Assembly (NCBI GenBank): GCA_019912395.1 | Contig: JAIOIH010000031.1 | Span: 1-64,000 of the forward strand | Origin: Flavobacteriales bacterium | GTDB lineage: Bacteria > Bacteroidota > Bacteroidia > Flavobacteriales_F > PHOS-HE28 | Direction: 5' to 3' | DNA length: 64,000 nucleotides | Shown here: positions 1 to 8,800 of the stretch, in pieces | Layout of the letters: the number at the start of each line of letters is the position of its first letter | How positions within the stretch are numbered: position 1 is the stretch's first letter | Position numbers and translations under genes: made by a program | The notes under the pieces: generated by a model | The model's database searches: none | What the model was told of the DNA's origin: nothing | What the model saw: only the letters and a program-made list of their open reading frames with translations

Positions 1-21
1 ACCCAACCCGACCTTTGTGCC

Positions 22-597
22 ATGCACGGCCCCACCCTCATCATCCGCAACATGGTCTGCGACCGCTGCAAAGCGGCCGTCCGCGGCATACTGGAAGATG
101 CCGAGTTACCCATTCGCCGTCTCGACCTCGGCGAAGTGGAATTGAACCGCTCGCCCACCACCAGCGAGCTTTCCGAAGTCGGCGAAATCCTGCGTGCCCA
201 AGGCTTCGAGCTGGTGCAGGGCCAGGAGGCCGCCACCATCGCACGGATCAAAGCGGCCATCGTCCAGTTGGTCCACCATGATGGCGAAAAGGACTCCAAG
301 GTGAAGTTGAGCGAACACCTCAGCAATGCCTTGCACAAGGACTACTCCGGTCTTTCGGCGCTCTTCAGCGAAGTGGAAGGCATCACCATTGAACACTACT
401 TCCTGCTGCAACGCATCGAGCGGGTGAAGGAGCTGGTGCGTTACGGCGAACTCACCATCAGCGAGATCGCCTTTGCCACGGGTTTCAGCAGTGCGGCGCA
501 TCTTTCCGGGCAGTTCAAGAAGCTCACCGGCATGTCGCCCACCGCGTTCCGCAAGCTGGGCCACACCCCGCGCATTCCATTGGACAAAGTGGGTTGA
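22..597 (+). CDS. AraC-type regulator with an N-terminal metal-binding-like domain
   Basis: 191 residues. The C-terminal half (about residues 100-185) reads as an AraC-type double helix-turn-helix, with TISEIAFATGFSSAAHLSGQFK followed closely by GMSPTAFRK. The N-terminus starts with a ferredoxin-like strand and a C-x-x-C pair (MVCDRCKAAV), like a heavy-metal-associated (HMA) domain, in place of the usual AraC sugar-binding domain. The gene ends 98 bases before a copper ATPase on the same strand. The inference is a local metal-responsive activator of that ATPase, with the cysteine pair as sensor. Start is the ATG at 22; the true upstream context is cut by the window edge. Confident on the DNA-binding half, moderate on metal sensing. 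Confidence 0.8.
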   Translation: MHGPTLIIRNMVCDRCKAAVRGILEDAELPIRRLDLGEVELNRSPTTSELSEVGEILRAQGFELVQGQEAATIARIKAAIVQLVHHDGEKDSKVKLSEHLSNALHKDYSGLSALFSEVEGITIEHYFLLQRIERVKELVRYGELTISEIAFATGFSSAAHLSGQFKKLTGMSPTAFRKLGHTPRIPLDKVG

Positions 598-633
598 ACA
601 AGGGGTGGATATAAGTGTTATCCCGAAAGATGT

Positions 634-648
634 AAGGCGGTACGCCTT
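634..648. promoter_or_regulatory. Inverted repeat upstream of copA
   Basis: A perfect inverted repeat AAGGCG-GTA-CGCCTT lies 48 bases before the copA ATG, in the gap after the AraC-type regulator. Its place fits an operator or regulator site, but a short leader stem is equally possible. Assignment to the upstream regulator is inference. Confidence 0.35.
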
Positions 649-695
649 GAGAATGGCGTGCTTTGCAACTGTATTCCAAAATTCTATCCAAGGCC

Positions 696-3437
696 ATGAA
701 AAAGGAAGATACCTCAGTTGCGCATAGCGGCGGTGACTGTTGCGGTAGCGGGAAGGAACCCGTGCTGCCCGCGATGCCCCGAATTGGCAAGCACAGGGTG
801 ATCGATCCCGTCTGCGGCATGAACGTGGACCCCGCCACCGCCAAGCATTCCAGCGAACATGCCGGACAGACCTACTACTTCTGCTCCGCCGGTTGCAAGA
901 CCAAGTTCGAGGCCGACCCCGAGCATTACCTCGCGGGCGCCTCTGCCTCTGCAGCAACCAAAGTGAAAGACCCCGTCTGCGGCATGGACGTGGACCCGGA
1001 CACCGCCAAGCATTCCAGCGAACATGCAGGCCAGACCTATTACTTCTGCTCCGCCGGATGCAAAACGAAATTCGAGGCCGATCCGGAACACTACCTCGCG
1101 GGCCCTTCAACTTCCACAGGAAACAAGGTGAAGGACCTCGTCTGCGGCATGGACGTGGTCCGATACGTATCGGACCCGGAAACGGCGGAGCATTCCGCAA
1201 CCCATAAAGGACGGCCCTACTACTTCTGTTCAGGAGGTTGTAAGACCCGGTTCGAAGCCGACCCGGAGCGCTACCTCGACCCGGCAAAGGCGGCGGCAGC
1301 GGCTGCCGCTGTCAGCAAGGACGCCATCTACACCTGCCCCATGCACCCGGAGATCCGGCAGGTGGGGCCCGGCAGCTGCCCCATCTGCGGCATGGGGCTG
1401 GAGCCGGAAGTGTACAGCGCGGACACCGGTCCCAACGAGGAGCTGATCGACATGACGCGGCGCTTCTGGATCGGCGTGGCACTCTCCATCCCGGTGTTCG
1501 TGCTGGAAATGGGATCGCACATTTTCCCGGCGTTGCACAACATCGTATCGCCGCAGCTTTCCGCTTGGATCCAGTTCATCCTCGCCACGCCCGTGGTGCT
1601 CTGGGCGGGTTGGCCGTTGTTCCACCGTGGCGCTGCATCCGTGCGGACAGGCCACCTGAACATGTTCACGCTGATCGCCATGGGCGTGGGCGTGGCATGG
1701 CTCTACAGCGTGGTCGCGCTCTTCGCCCCGGGCCTCTTCCCGGAGGCGTTCCATGTCGCGCCCGGCGTAGTGGGCGTGTACTTCGAAGCGGCCGCCGTGA
1801 TCACCGTGCTGGTGCTGCTGGGCCAAGTGCTGGAACTGCGCGCACGCGAAAGCACGGCCGGTGCCATCAAGGCCTTGCTGGACCTCGCCCCCACCACTGC
1901 CATGCGCATCAAACCGGATGGCACGGATGAGGAAGTGGGCCTGGACCGCATCGCGGTGGGCGATCGCCTGCGGGTGCGCCCCGGTGAAAAAGTGCCAGTG
2001 GACGGCGAAGTGCTGGAAGGCCGTTCTTCCATCGACGAGAGCATGATCACCGGCGAATCCATGCCGGTGACCCGCACCGTGGGCGACCCCGTGATCGGTG
2101 GCACCATGAACAGCTCCGGGGCCTTGGTGGTGAAGGCCGGAAAAGTGGGCGCCGATACGGTGCTCTCGCGCATTGTGCAGCTGGTGGCCTCCGCCCAGCG
2201 TTCCCGCGCACCCATCCAGCGCATGGCGGACAAGGTTTCCGGCTGGTTCGTGCCGATCGTGATCGGTGTGGCCGTGCTCACCTTCATCATCTGGATGTTC
2301 GTGGGGCCCGAACCTCGCTTCACCTACGCGCTGGTGGCGGCGGTATCCGTGCTCATCATCGCATGCCCCTGCGCATTGGGCCTGGCCACACCCATGAGCA
2401 TCATGGTGGGCGTGGGCAAGGGTGCGCAGATGGGCGTGCTGATCCGCGATGCGGAAGCACTGGAACGCATGGAGAAGGTGGATACGCTGGTGGTGGACAA
2501 GACCGGCACGCTCACCGAGGGCAAGCCGAGCGTCACGCACATCTTCCCGGAAACCGGTTTTTCGGAAGCGGATGTACTGCGCTTCTCGGCAGCCGTGGAG
2601 CGGCTATCCGAGCATCCGTATGCAAAGGCCATCGTCAGCGCGGCGCGCTCCAAGGGACTGCAGGTCCCGGAGGTCACGGATTTCGATTCGCCCACGGGCA
2701 AGGGCGTGCTGGGCACCGTGGAAGGCAAGCGCGTGCTCCTCGGCAGCGCGGATTTCCTGAAGGAACATACCATCGATACGGAGCGGCTTGCCGAACTGGC
2801 AGCGGTCCGCAGGCGTGAAGGCGCCACGGTGATCTTCGTCGGCATCGATGCGAAGGTCGCAGGCATGCTGTCCATCGCCGATGCGATCAAACCCACCACC
2901 GCCAAAGCGTTGGACGGCCTGCGGAAGCAAGGGCTGCACATCGTGATGCTCACCGGCGATGCACAGGCCACCGCCGAGGCCGTGGCCCACAGCCTCGGCA
3001 TCAGCGAGGTGGAGGCCGGTGTACTGCCCGAACGGAAGAGCGCCGTGGTACAGCGCCTCCAGCAGGAAGGCCGCATCGTGGCCATGGCCGGCGACGGCGT
3101 GAACGACGCGCCCGCACTGGCCGCCGCCGACGTGGGCATCGCCATGGGCCACGGCACCGACGTGGCCATGGAAAGCGCGGGCATCACCCTGGTGAAGGGC
3201 GACCTCATCGGCATCCTGCGCGCACGCCGCCTCTCCCAGGCCACCATGCGCAACATCAAGCAGAACCTCTTCTTCGCCTTCGCCTACAACGCCTTGGGCA
3301 TCCCCATCGCAGCGGGCCTGCTGTACCCGGTGTTCGGCTGGCTGCTCTCGCCCATCATCGCTGCTGCCGCCATGAGCTTCAGCAGCGTGAGCGTGATCGC
3401 GAACAGCTTGCGCTTGCGCGGGAAGAAGTTTGATTGA
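696..3437 (+). CDS. copA: Copper-exporting P1B-type ATPase with three YHS domains
   Basis: 913 residues. ATP-driven efflux of monovalent metal (probably Cu+) across the inner membrane. N-terminus: a CC pair, then three tandem YHS metal-binding domains (about residues 37-80, 92-135, 147-195, each with a VCGM start and YYFCS-GCK core), then a Cys/His/Met domain with CPMHPEI and CPICGM (about 213-236). The ATPase core has the transmembrane CPCALG motif near residue 557, the phosphorylated Asp in DKTGTLT at 601 and a GDGVNDAP hinge. The ATG at 696 is preferred over an upstream TTG at 663 that would add 11 residues. YHS domain 3 has an extra VRYVS between GMDV and DPE, encoded by an 18-bp palindrome. 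Three YHS domains is more than usual for CopA. Metal specificity is inferred from the CPC motif. Confidence 0.95.
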   Translation: MKKEDTSVAHSGGDCCGSGKEPVLPAMPRIGKHRVIDPVCGMNVDPATAKHSSEHAGQTYYFCSAGCKTKFEADPEHYLAGASASAATKVKDPVCGMDVDPDTAKHSSEHAGQTYYFCSAGCKTKFEADPEHYLAGPSTSTGNKVKDLVCGMDVVRYVSDPETAEHSATHKGRPYYFCSGGCKTRFEADPERYLDPAKAAAAAAAVSKDAIYTCPMHPEIRQVGPGSCPICGMGLEPEVYSADTGPNEELIDMTRRFWIGVALSIPVFVLEMGSHIFPALHNIVSPQLSAWIQFILATPVVLWAGWPLFHRGAASVRTGHLNMFTLIAMGVGVAWLYSVVALFAPGLFPEAFHVAPGVVGVYFEAAAVITVLVLLGQVLELRARESTAGAIKALLDLAPTTAMRIKPDGTDEEVGLDRIAVGDRLRVRPGEKVPVDGEVLEGRSSIDESMITGESMPVTRTVGDPVIGGTMNSSGALVVKAGKVGADTVLSRIVQLVASAQRSRAPIQRMADKVSGWFVPIVIGVAVLTFIIWMFVGPEPRFTYALVAAVSVLIIACPCALGLATPMSIMVGVGKGAQMGVLIRDAEALERMEKVDTLVVDKTGTLTEGKPSVTHIFPETGFSEADVLRFSAAVERLSEHPYAKAIVSAARSKGLQVPEVTDFDSPTGKGVLGTVEGKRVLLGSADFLKEHTIDTERLAELAAVRRREGATVIFVGIDAKVAGMLSIADAIKPTTAKALDGLRKQGLHIVMLTGDAQATAEAVAHSLGISEVEAGVLPERKSAVVQRLQQEGRIVAMAGDGVNDAPALAAADVGIAMGHGTDVAMESAGITLVKGDLIGILRARRLSQATMRNIKQNLFFAFAYNALGIPIAAGLLYPVFGWLLSPIIAAAAMSFSSVSVIANSLRLRGKKFD
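1158..1175. repeat. 18-bp perfect palindrome inside YHS domain 3
   Basis: GTCCGATACGTATCGGAC equals its own reverse complement. It falls where YHS domain 3 has five residues (VRYVS) that domains 1 and 2 lack, so it looks like an in-frame insertion of 15 bases. A near-identical core, CCGATACATATCGG, lies at 3672-3685 in non-coding repeat DNA. Confidence 0.6.
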
Positions 3438-3458
3438 ACGGGGTTCTTCGCCGTGAAG

Positions 3459-3590
3459 ATGGGCCGCCGCTGCGTGGAGTCCCTGCGCAGCTTGGTATGC
3501 AAGCGCATCAGCTGCAAGCGCCAGCCGGAAATGATCGACTTCGTTAGCAAGCACCGCGAGGCGCTGGAGCATTGGGGAAGGGAGCGGTAG
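3459..3590 (+). CDS. Possible small protein after copA
   Basis: A 43-residue frame starts MGRRCVESLRSL and ends EHWGRER, 21 bases after the copA stop; a GTG at 3453 would add two residues. It is rich in Arg and Cys and not recognisable. It could be a small gene, the tail of a decayed gene, or chance in GC-rich DNA. No ribosome site is seen. Confidence 0.15.
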   Translation: MGRRCVESLRSLVCKRISCKRQPEMIDFVSKHREALEHWGRER

Positions 3591-3595
3591 GGCGG

Positions 3596-3760
3596 CTCAG
3601 CTTGTGACTATAGGCTTGAATCGTTCGGCTCAGACGGTTTTAGGCTGTTTGGCCCTTCGGCTCTTCGACATCCGATACATATCGGCTCAGGCGGTTTAGG
3701 CCACTTTGCTCGTCGGCGTATTCAGGCGTTTGGCTCGGTGGCATCGGCAACATCGCATCT
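3596..3760. repeat. TTCAGGC-family interspersed repeat, copy 1
   Basis: Non-coding stretch built from short related pieces: GGCTCAG-ACGGTTTTAGGC, GGCGGTTTAGGCC, CGGCGTATTCAGGCGTTTGGCTCGG. The same ordered pieces recur at 4570-4700, 4806-4890 and 45090-45205, and in degenerate form inside hsdM. It contains the palindrome CCGATACATATCGG at 3672-3685. The rest of 3591-4026 shows no gene I can support. Confidence 0.6.
3672..3685. repeat. Palindrome related to the one in copA
   Basis: CCGATACATATCGG differs by one central base from the core of the 18-bp palindrome at 1158-1175. Here it interrupts a TTCAGGC-family repeat rather than a gene. Confidence 0.5.
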
Positions 3761-4026
3761 CGACTACTCCAAGCACCAGACCTCCGGGAACGGATCCGGT
3801 CGCACAAAGGGATGCTCAGCATCCACCGCGCCGATGCGCGCCAAAAAGAAGATGAAGCACAGCGCCACCATGGACCGCCAGTCCTTCTTCGGTACTTGAT
3901 CGCCGGTGAGGATGAACATGCGGGGTGCTTAGGTGTGATCGCTGAAGGCTTAAGTGATCTGATGCAATGTAGCATTAGGTCACTTTCGTCTGAGAGGGAT
4001 CACGCGTTCAACCGATAACATCTGCC

Positions 4027-4377
4027 CTACTCCTCATGCGCGATGGGCAGCTCCGGCACCAGGTCCCAAACCATGCTTCCTACGTGGTAGTGGAACCATG
4101 AATTGAAGGTCTTCCAGTCGCGTATCGTCGGCCATGTGTCCGGATCAGTGCAAACCCCGTGGAGTTCCATCTCGAAAATGAAGGGGGCGTAAGGCTTTAC
4201 CACGTCGGCCAAGTCTTCCACGGCGAAATCATCGGAAATGGCATAGGCCGTTGCTTCCTGCTGGTCAGGTGTCATGGGCGCGCTATCGGGAAAGACCATG
4301 TTGGCCCAATCATAATACGGCTGCTTCGGCACGATGCTGATGAAGGCCCGGTTGAGGGTGGTGATCTCCTTTTCCAT
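4027..4377 (-). CDS. Hypothetical acidic protein
   Basis: 116 residues starting MEKEITTLNRAFISIV. An upstream in-frame extension to 4479 (34 more residues, Gly/His/Arg-rich) is not preferred because the better protein-like composition begins at the ATG at 4377. The protein is acidic and rich in Trp and Phe, with no signal peptide or membrane segment and no motif I know. It stands alone between repeat-rich spacers. Function unknown. Confidence 0.55.
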   Translation of the reverse strand: MEKEITTLNRAFISIVPKQPYYDWANMVFPDSAPMTPDQQEATAYAISDDFAVEDLADVVKPYAPFIFEMELHGVCTDPDTWPTIRDWKTFNSWFHYHVGSMVWDLVPELPIAHEE

Positions 4378-4569
4378 GAGGTTCAAGCGAAGTGCGATCG
4401 GTGCAGCAAAAGGGTACTGCCCCTGTGATCCACGATCATAGTAGCGGTGATGGTTTCCATGGCTGTTCAATTTGAACACCCCTCCGCCAGCATGCTTACG
4501 GTGCTAGCCATGGTGATGCACGCAAGATAGGCCATGGCATGGAGCAGGCCGTGTGCCCACCTCATTAGA

Positions 4570-4700
4570 GGCGGCGCATTTCAGGCGGGCTCAGGCTTTG
4601 GGCCTCCTCGGGCATTGGGCGGATCACGGCTCAGGCGGTTTTAGGCCTTTTGGTTTGATCAGGCCAGAGCGGCTCTTCGGCGCATTCAGGCTCTGGGCAC
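4570..4700. repeat. TTCAGGC-family interspersed repeat, copy 2
   Basis: Contains GGCGGTTTTAGGCCTTTTGG, TTTGATCAGGC and CGGCGCATTCAGGCTCTGGG in the same order as the other copies. With copy 3 it fills most of the gap 4378-4920, where I see no supported gene. Confidence 0.6.
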
Positions 4701-4805
4701 CGTGGTGGCGGGATGCGCACGAGCGAGGACGCATGCTCGAGATAAGGAACTTGACACGCTGTCAACGAGCCCCGGACAACTGACAACCGGACATCTGACA
4801 ACCGG

Positions 4806-4890
4806 CCCAAGCGGTTTCAGGCCTTTTGGTTTGTTCAGGCTTCTTGGCTCTTTGGCGTATTCAGGCTTTTGGCTCGGTAGCGGCGGCAGC
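4806..4890. repeat. TTCAGGC-family interspersed repeat, copy 3
   Basis: Cleanest copy: GCGGTTTCAGGCCTTTTGG, then TTTGTTCAGGCTTCTTGGC, then TTTGGCGTATTCAGGCTTTT and GGCTCGGTAGCGGCGGC. The element lies between two minus-strand genes. Just before it (4780-4808) are short direct repeats of GACAACTGACAACCGG type. Confidence 0.65.
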
Positions 4891-4920
4891 AACGCATTCA
4901 AACAGGATGGACCAACAAGA

Positions 4921-5526
4921 TCAGTTTGCTAGAACCGCCGCCTCGATCAGGTCCTGTGTAATCCGTTCAGGAAACTCTTGCTTTAAGATCTCTGCAACTT
5001 CACCAGAATCAGTAGGTATGAATTTCCATTCCTCGCCGAGGTCCGTGGAAATTGCGATCATTCGATCTTGCCGCATCGTGTATTTCTTTCCCTCAAGTTC
5101 AAAGTTGAGATTGAAGGTGACCACATACATCAGGTTTGCCTTGTATTCAATTCGATTGCTTAAACGACTAATATCAATGATGAACGCCGGGAGCTTTCCG
5201 GCTTTCATCCTATCGTCGGTCATGCTCTTCTTTAGTTCGGCCTTCACATCAGTACCAGCTGGATATAGGGTCTGCATGCGACGAAAAACGAGTGGATGGA
5301 CATAGGTGATCGCGCTATCCACATCTGCATTGAGAAGTGCACTAAAGTATCCGACAAGTGATTTGTTTACGGAAAGCTTGATCAAGGAATCCCCGTCCGA
5401 TTGAATGCCGGATGCAGGCGAAGAGGCCGCTGCATTACTGTCAGACTTAAGCCCATTGGAAGGCCCGTTAACGTTACATGCCATGAGCACGACAATGATC
5501 GCTGATACAATGTATTTTAACCACAT
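4921..5526 (-). CDS. Hypothetical lipoprotein
   Basis: 201 residues. An N-terminal hydrophobic segment ends in a lipobox (VLMAC, Cys about residue 17), followed by a Ser/Ala/Asn-rich linker, so it is probably lipid-anchored outside the inner membrane. The C-terminal part (about 50-195) looks like a compact alpha/beta domain reminiscent of NTF2-like or DUF4878-type folds, but this is only an impression. Base composition is less GC-rich than the flanking restriction genes. No partner gene is evident. Function unknown. Confidence 0.7.
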   Translation of the reverse strand: MWLKYIVSAIIVVLMACNVNGPSNGLKSDSNAAASSPASGIQSDGDSLIKLSVNKSLVGYFSALLNADVDSAITYVHPLVFRRMQTLYPAGTDVKAELKKSMTDDRMKAGKLPAFIIDISRLSNRIEYKANLMYVVTFNLNFELEGKKYTMRQDRMIAISTDLGEEWKFIPTDSGEVAEILKQEFPERITQDLIEAAVLAN

Positions 5527-5569
5527 CGAGATGCTTTAAGGTTCGAAATTACTGACATAGTTAACTCGT

Positions 5570-5881
5570 CTAGGACGCCTCCAACTCCATCGCGTCCATT
5601 TCCTCCCGCACCACCTCCCACTCCCCCAAATACCCACGCATCAAGCTCTTCCAAAGCTTGCCGTGGTTGGGCACGCGCAGGTGCAGCAGCTCATGCACGA
5701 TCACATAGTCCTGCACCTTGGCGGGTTGGGTTAGAAGCTCTGTGCTGAAGTTCAAATGACCGTTCGTGGAGCAGCTGGCCCACTTACGGCGCATGGGGCG
5801 AATGCCGAGCCATGCGACCTCCACGCCGATCTTGGTTGACCAGTCATGAACGCGTTGCTTGAAGGCTCCTTTGGCGTCCAT
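5570..5881 (-). CDS. YgjP-like (DUF45) zinc metallopeptidase
   Basis: 103 residues with the zinc signature HELLHLRVPNHGKLW (HExxH plus a downstream His and GKLW), typical of the YgjP/DUF45 family. It is shorter than stand-alone YgjP proteins (about 160-240 residues), so it is the catalytic half only. The ATG overlaps the hsdR TGA by one base (TGATG), so translation is coupled to hsdR. Such genes are often the last gene of type I restriction operons; the role there is unknown, and processing or turnover of the restriction complex is a guess. Confidence 0.85.
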   Translation of the reverse strand: MDAKGAFKQRVHDWSTKIGVEVAWLGIRPMRRKWASCSTNGHLNFSTELLTQPAKVQDYVIVHELLHLRVPNHGKLWKSLMRGYLGEWEVVREEMDAMELEAS

Positions 5882-8800
5882 CAGATGCGGTCAGCTTTCT
5901 CCAACAAAGTGAACAGATCCTCGACCAATCGGGCCACTTGCTCCAGGTCGTCCTGCTGGGCATAGATGGCGAAGGTGACGCGCCTTCGAAGTTCGCGCAG
6001 GTCCTTCTCACTTTGCTTCCAGTGCGGCAGGGCCACAAAGGCCTCCTTGATCTTGCGGCTCACGTTCTCGGCGTCGTTCACCTTGGCATCCAGCAGAGTG
6101 CGATAGACGAAGAAGGTCAAGCCGTCGAAGCCCTTCTCGGCCTGTTCCTTCTTGCGCTCTTCGTTGGTCTGCACCAGAGCTAGTAGCTCGGCCAATGCAT
6201 CCTTGGTAGCGGTCTGGCGGTTCTCGAAACTCTCTTGCACCGCCTTGGCGCGTTCGGCCATGGCGATGAGGAAGGGGTCGTTGCTTTCGTCCTCGGCCTT
6301 CTTCTCGATGCTCTTGATCAGGTTGATCACCTTGGTGCCGTCGCCGCCGAGCTTCTGCTTGATCAGCTCGATGGTGCGCTCGTTGATCTCCAACAGCTCC
6401 AGCGGTGCGTTCACGTCGTAGGTGCTCACGTGCTCTTGGACCAGGTTGCTGGTCTTGCGCTGGAACTCGCGGTCCACCTCCACGCGCTTGGTGTAGGCCT
6501 TGCGCACCACGTCATAGATAGCGCTCAGCGTGGCGTAGGGGTCGATGTAGGGGCGCAGGAAGGCATCCGGGCTGATGATCTCGTAGAGCATCTCGATCTC
6601 CTTGTACTCCTTGAAGAACTCCTTGCGGCGCTCGGGGTCGCGGAAGTGCTCGATGAGCGTGTCGATGTCCTTGTCGTTGAAGGTCTTGGTGACGAGGGCG
6701 AGGTAACCCGGCACCTTCTGCTCCATCTTGCTTTTGAAGAGGGTCTTCAGCAGCGTGATGTCCTTCACGATGGCGTTGATCTCGTCGCTGTCGAACGCTA
6801 AGGCCTTTTCCAGCTTGTCAAAAATGCCCACGAAGTCCAGCACGAAGCCGTGGGGTTTTACCATCTCGGCCTGCTCGTTCTCGTAAGGACGGTTCACCCG
6901 CGCGATGGCTTGCAGCAGCGTGTGGTCGCGCATGGGCTTGTCCAGGTACATGGCGTAGAGGACGGGTGCGTCGAAACCGGTGAGGAGCTTTTCGGTGACG
7001 ATGAGGATCCTGGGGAACTGGTCCAGCTTGGTGAAGGCCTTGCGGATCTGCCGTTCCTTCTTGTCCTCGGTGTGGAACTCCTTCAGCAGGGCGCTGTCGT
7101 TGTTGTTGCCGGTGTACACCACTTCGCTGTATTCGGGCGGCAGGAACTTGTCGAGGGCATGCTTGTACAGGGCGCAGGCCTCGCGGTCCACGCCGACGAG
7201 GAAGGCCTTGTAGCCGAGCGGCTCCACGTTCTCTTTGTAGTGCTTCGCCACGAACTCGGCCACCTTGGGGATGCGGTCCTTGCCCTTGAGAAAATTCTTC
7301 AGGTTCACGGCGCGGTCCAGCACCTTGTTCAGGTGCTCGATGTCCGCCAGCCCTTCGGCATCGGCCAAGCTCAGGAACTCTTTGTCCAACAGTTCATGCG
7401 GCACCAGCATTTCGTTCGGTGCCAAGTTGTAGAAGAGTGGGAGCGTGGTGCCGTCAGCGATACTGTCGGCGATGCTGTACTTGTGCAGGTAGCCTTTGTC
7501 GTCCTCGCCGCCGAAGGTCTTGAAGGTGCCGCGCCCGTATGCGGTCTTGTCGATGGGCGTGCCGGTGAAGCCGAGGTAGCTGGCGTTGGGCAGGCCGGCC
7601 ATCAGGAAGTTGCCCAGGTCGCCGCCGGTGGTGCGGTGCGCCTCGTCGATCAGCACGTAGATGTTCTTCCGCGTGTTGATGTTCGCGGGCATGTCGCGGA
7701 ACTTGTGTACCATGCTCACGATGATGCCGCGGTAGTCATCCTTCAGCAATTTGTTCAGCGCGGCGATGCTGTGGGCATGCTCCACGTTGCCGAGGCCCAG
7801 CGCCGCGAGGTTCTTCATCATCTGGTCCTCCAGCTCGTTGCGGTCGATCAGCAGCAGCACCGTGGGCTTGTCCGCTTCGGGTGCTTTGAAGAGCAGCTCG
7901 GCGGCCTTGATCATCGTGAAGGTCTTGCCGCTGCCCTGCGTGTGCCATACCAGCCCGCGTCGCCGCACGGGATCCAGTGCACGGTGTACCACGCGCTCCA
8001 CCGCCGTGGTCTGGTGCTGGCGGAGGATGTACTTGTTCAGTTCCTCGTCCTTCTCAGCGAAGATGATGTAGTCCTTCAGCAGGGCGAGCACCTGCGGGAT
8101 GGCACAGAATGTTTTCACTTTCGCCTCCAGTCGGCCGGGGATGTAGGATGGCGGACCTCCCGGTCCGCCCGAATGTTCAGCGGCGGATGTGTGTGGCGGA
8201 CCGGGAGGTCCGCCTTCCGATAATGCGTCCTCCTCATAGAGGAGGTATTCCCCTTCCTTCAGCCCACTCTCCACCGGATTGTTCCGGATGTAATCGCGCA
8301 CCTGTTCGAAATGCTCCTCGTTGCGGATCAACCGATCCCAGTATTCATCCATCCACAGCGCACCGGTCTTCCCCCGGCGCTTGTTCACTTCCCGTGCGCT
8401 GAAGCTCTTCCACGACTTCACGATATCGCTCACCGTGTGCTCACCCAGCGGACGGAACAGCACGTGCACGTGGTTCGGCATCACCACATAGCTCACCAGC
8501 TCGAAGTACTGGCCGTCGAAATGCTGGAGTGTGTCGCCGACAATGCGTGCGAGTGACGGCTCACGGAAGGGGCACGAGCCCTTGCCCGCATCCAGCCACT
8601 TGTCCATGCGGCGGCTGAAGCGGTCGAAGTGCTCCAATTCGGTCGAGGCGCTCCACGGCTCGGGGTGCGCTTTCAGCCACGCATCGCGTTCAGCACTCCA
8701 CTCTTCCAACACTTCACGCGGAAGCGAATCGCCCATTCGCCAAGTGACGGAGCAGTACACGCCGGGCTGGTGCCAATGCGGGAGGTGGTGCTCTTTCGGG

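Noticed and set aside
106-1287. Long minus-strand frame over the regulator and copA
   Set aside because: It is the antisense of two clear genes and is low in protein character (Arg/Ser-rich); GC-rich genes give such shadows.
1788-1795. GCGGCCGC site as evidence against NotI-type restriction
   Set aside because: The target of the NotI-like enzyme is unknown and the methyltransferase could protect it.
6850-8223. 457-residue plus-strand frame over hsdR
   Set aside because: Antisense of the helicase and transposase region with Val/Leu/His-rich composition; no motif.
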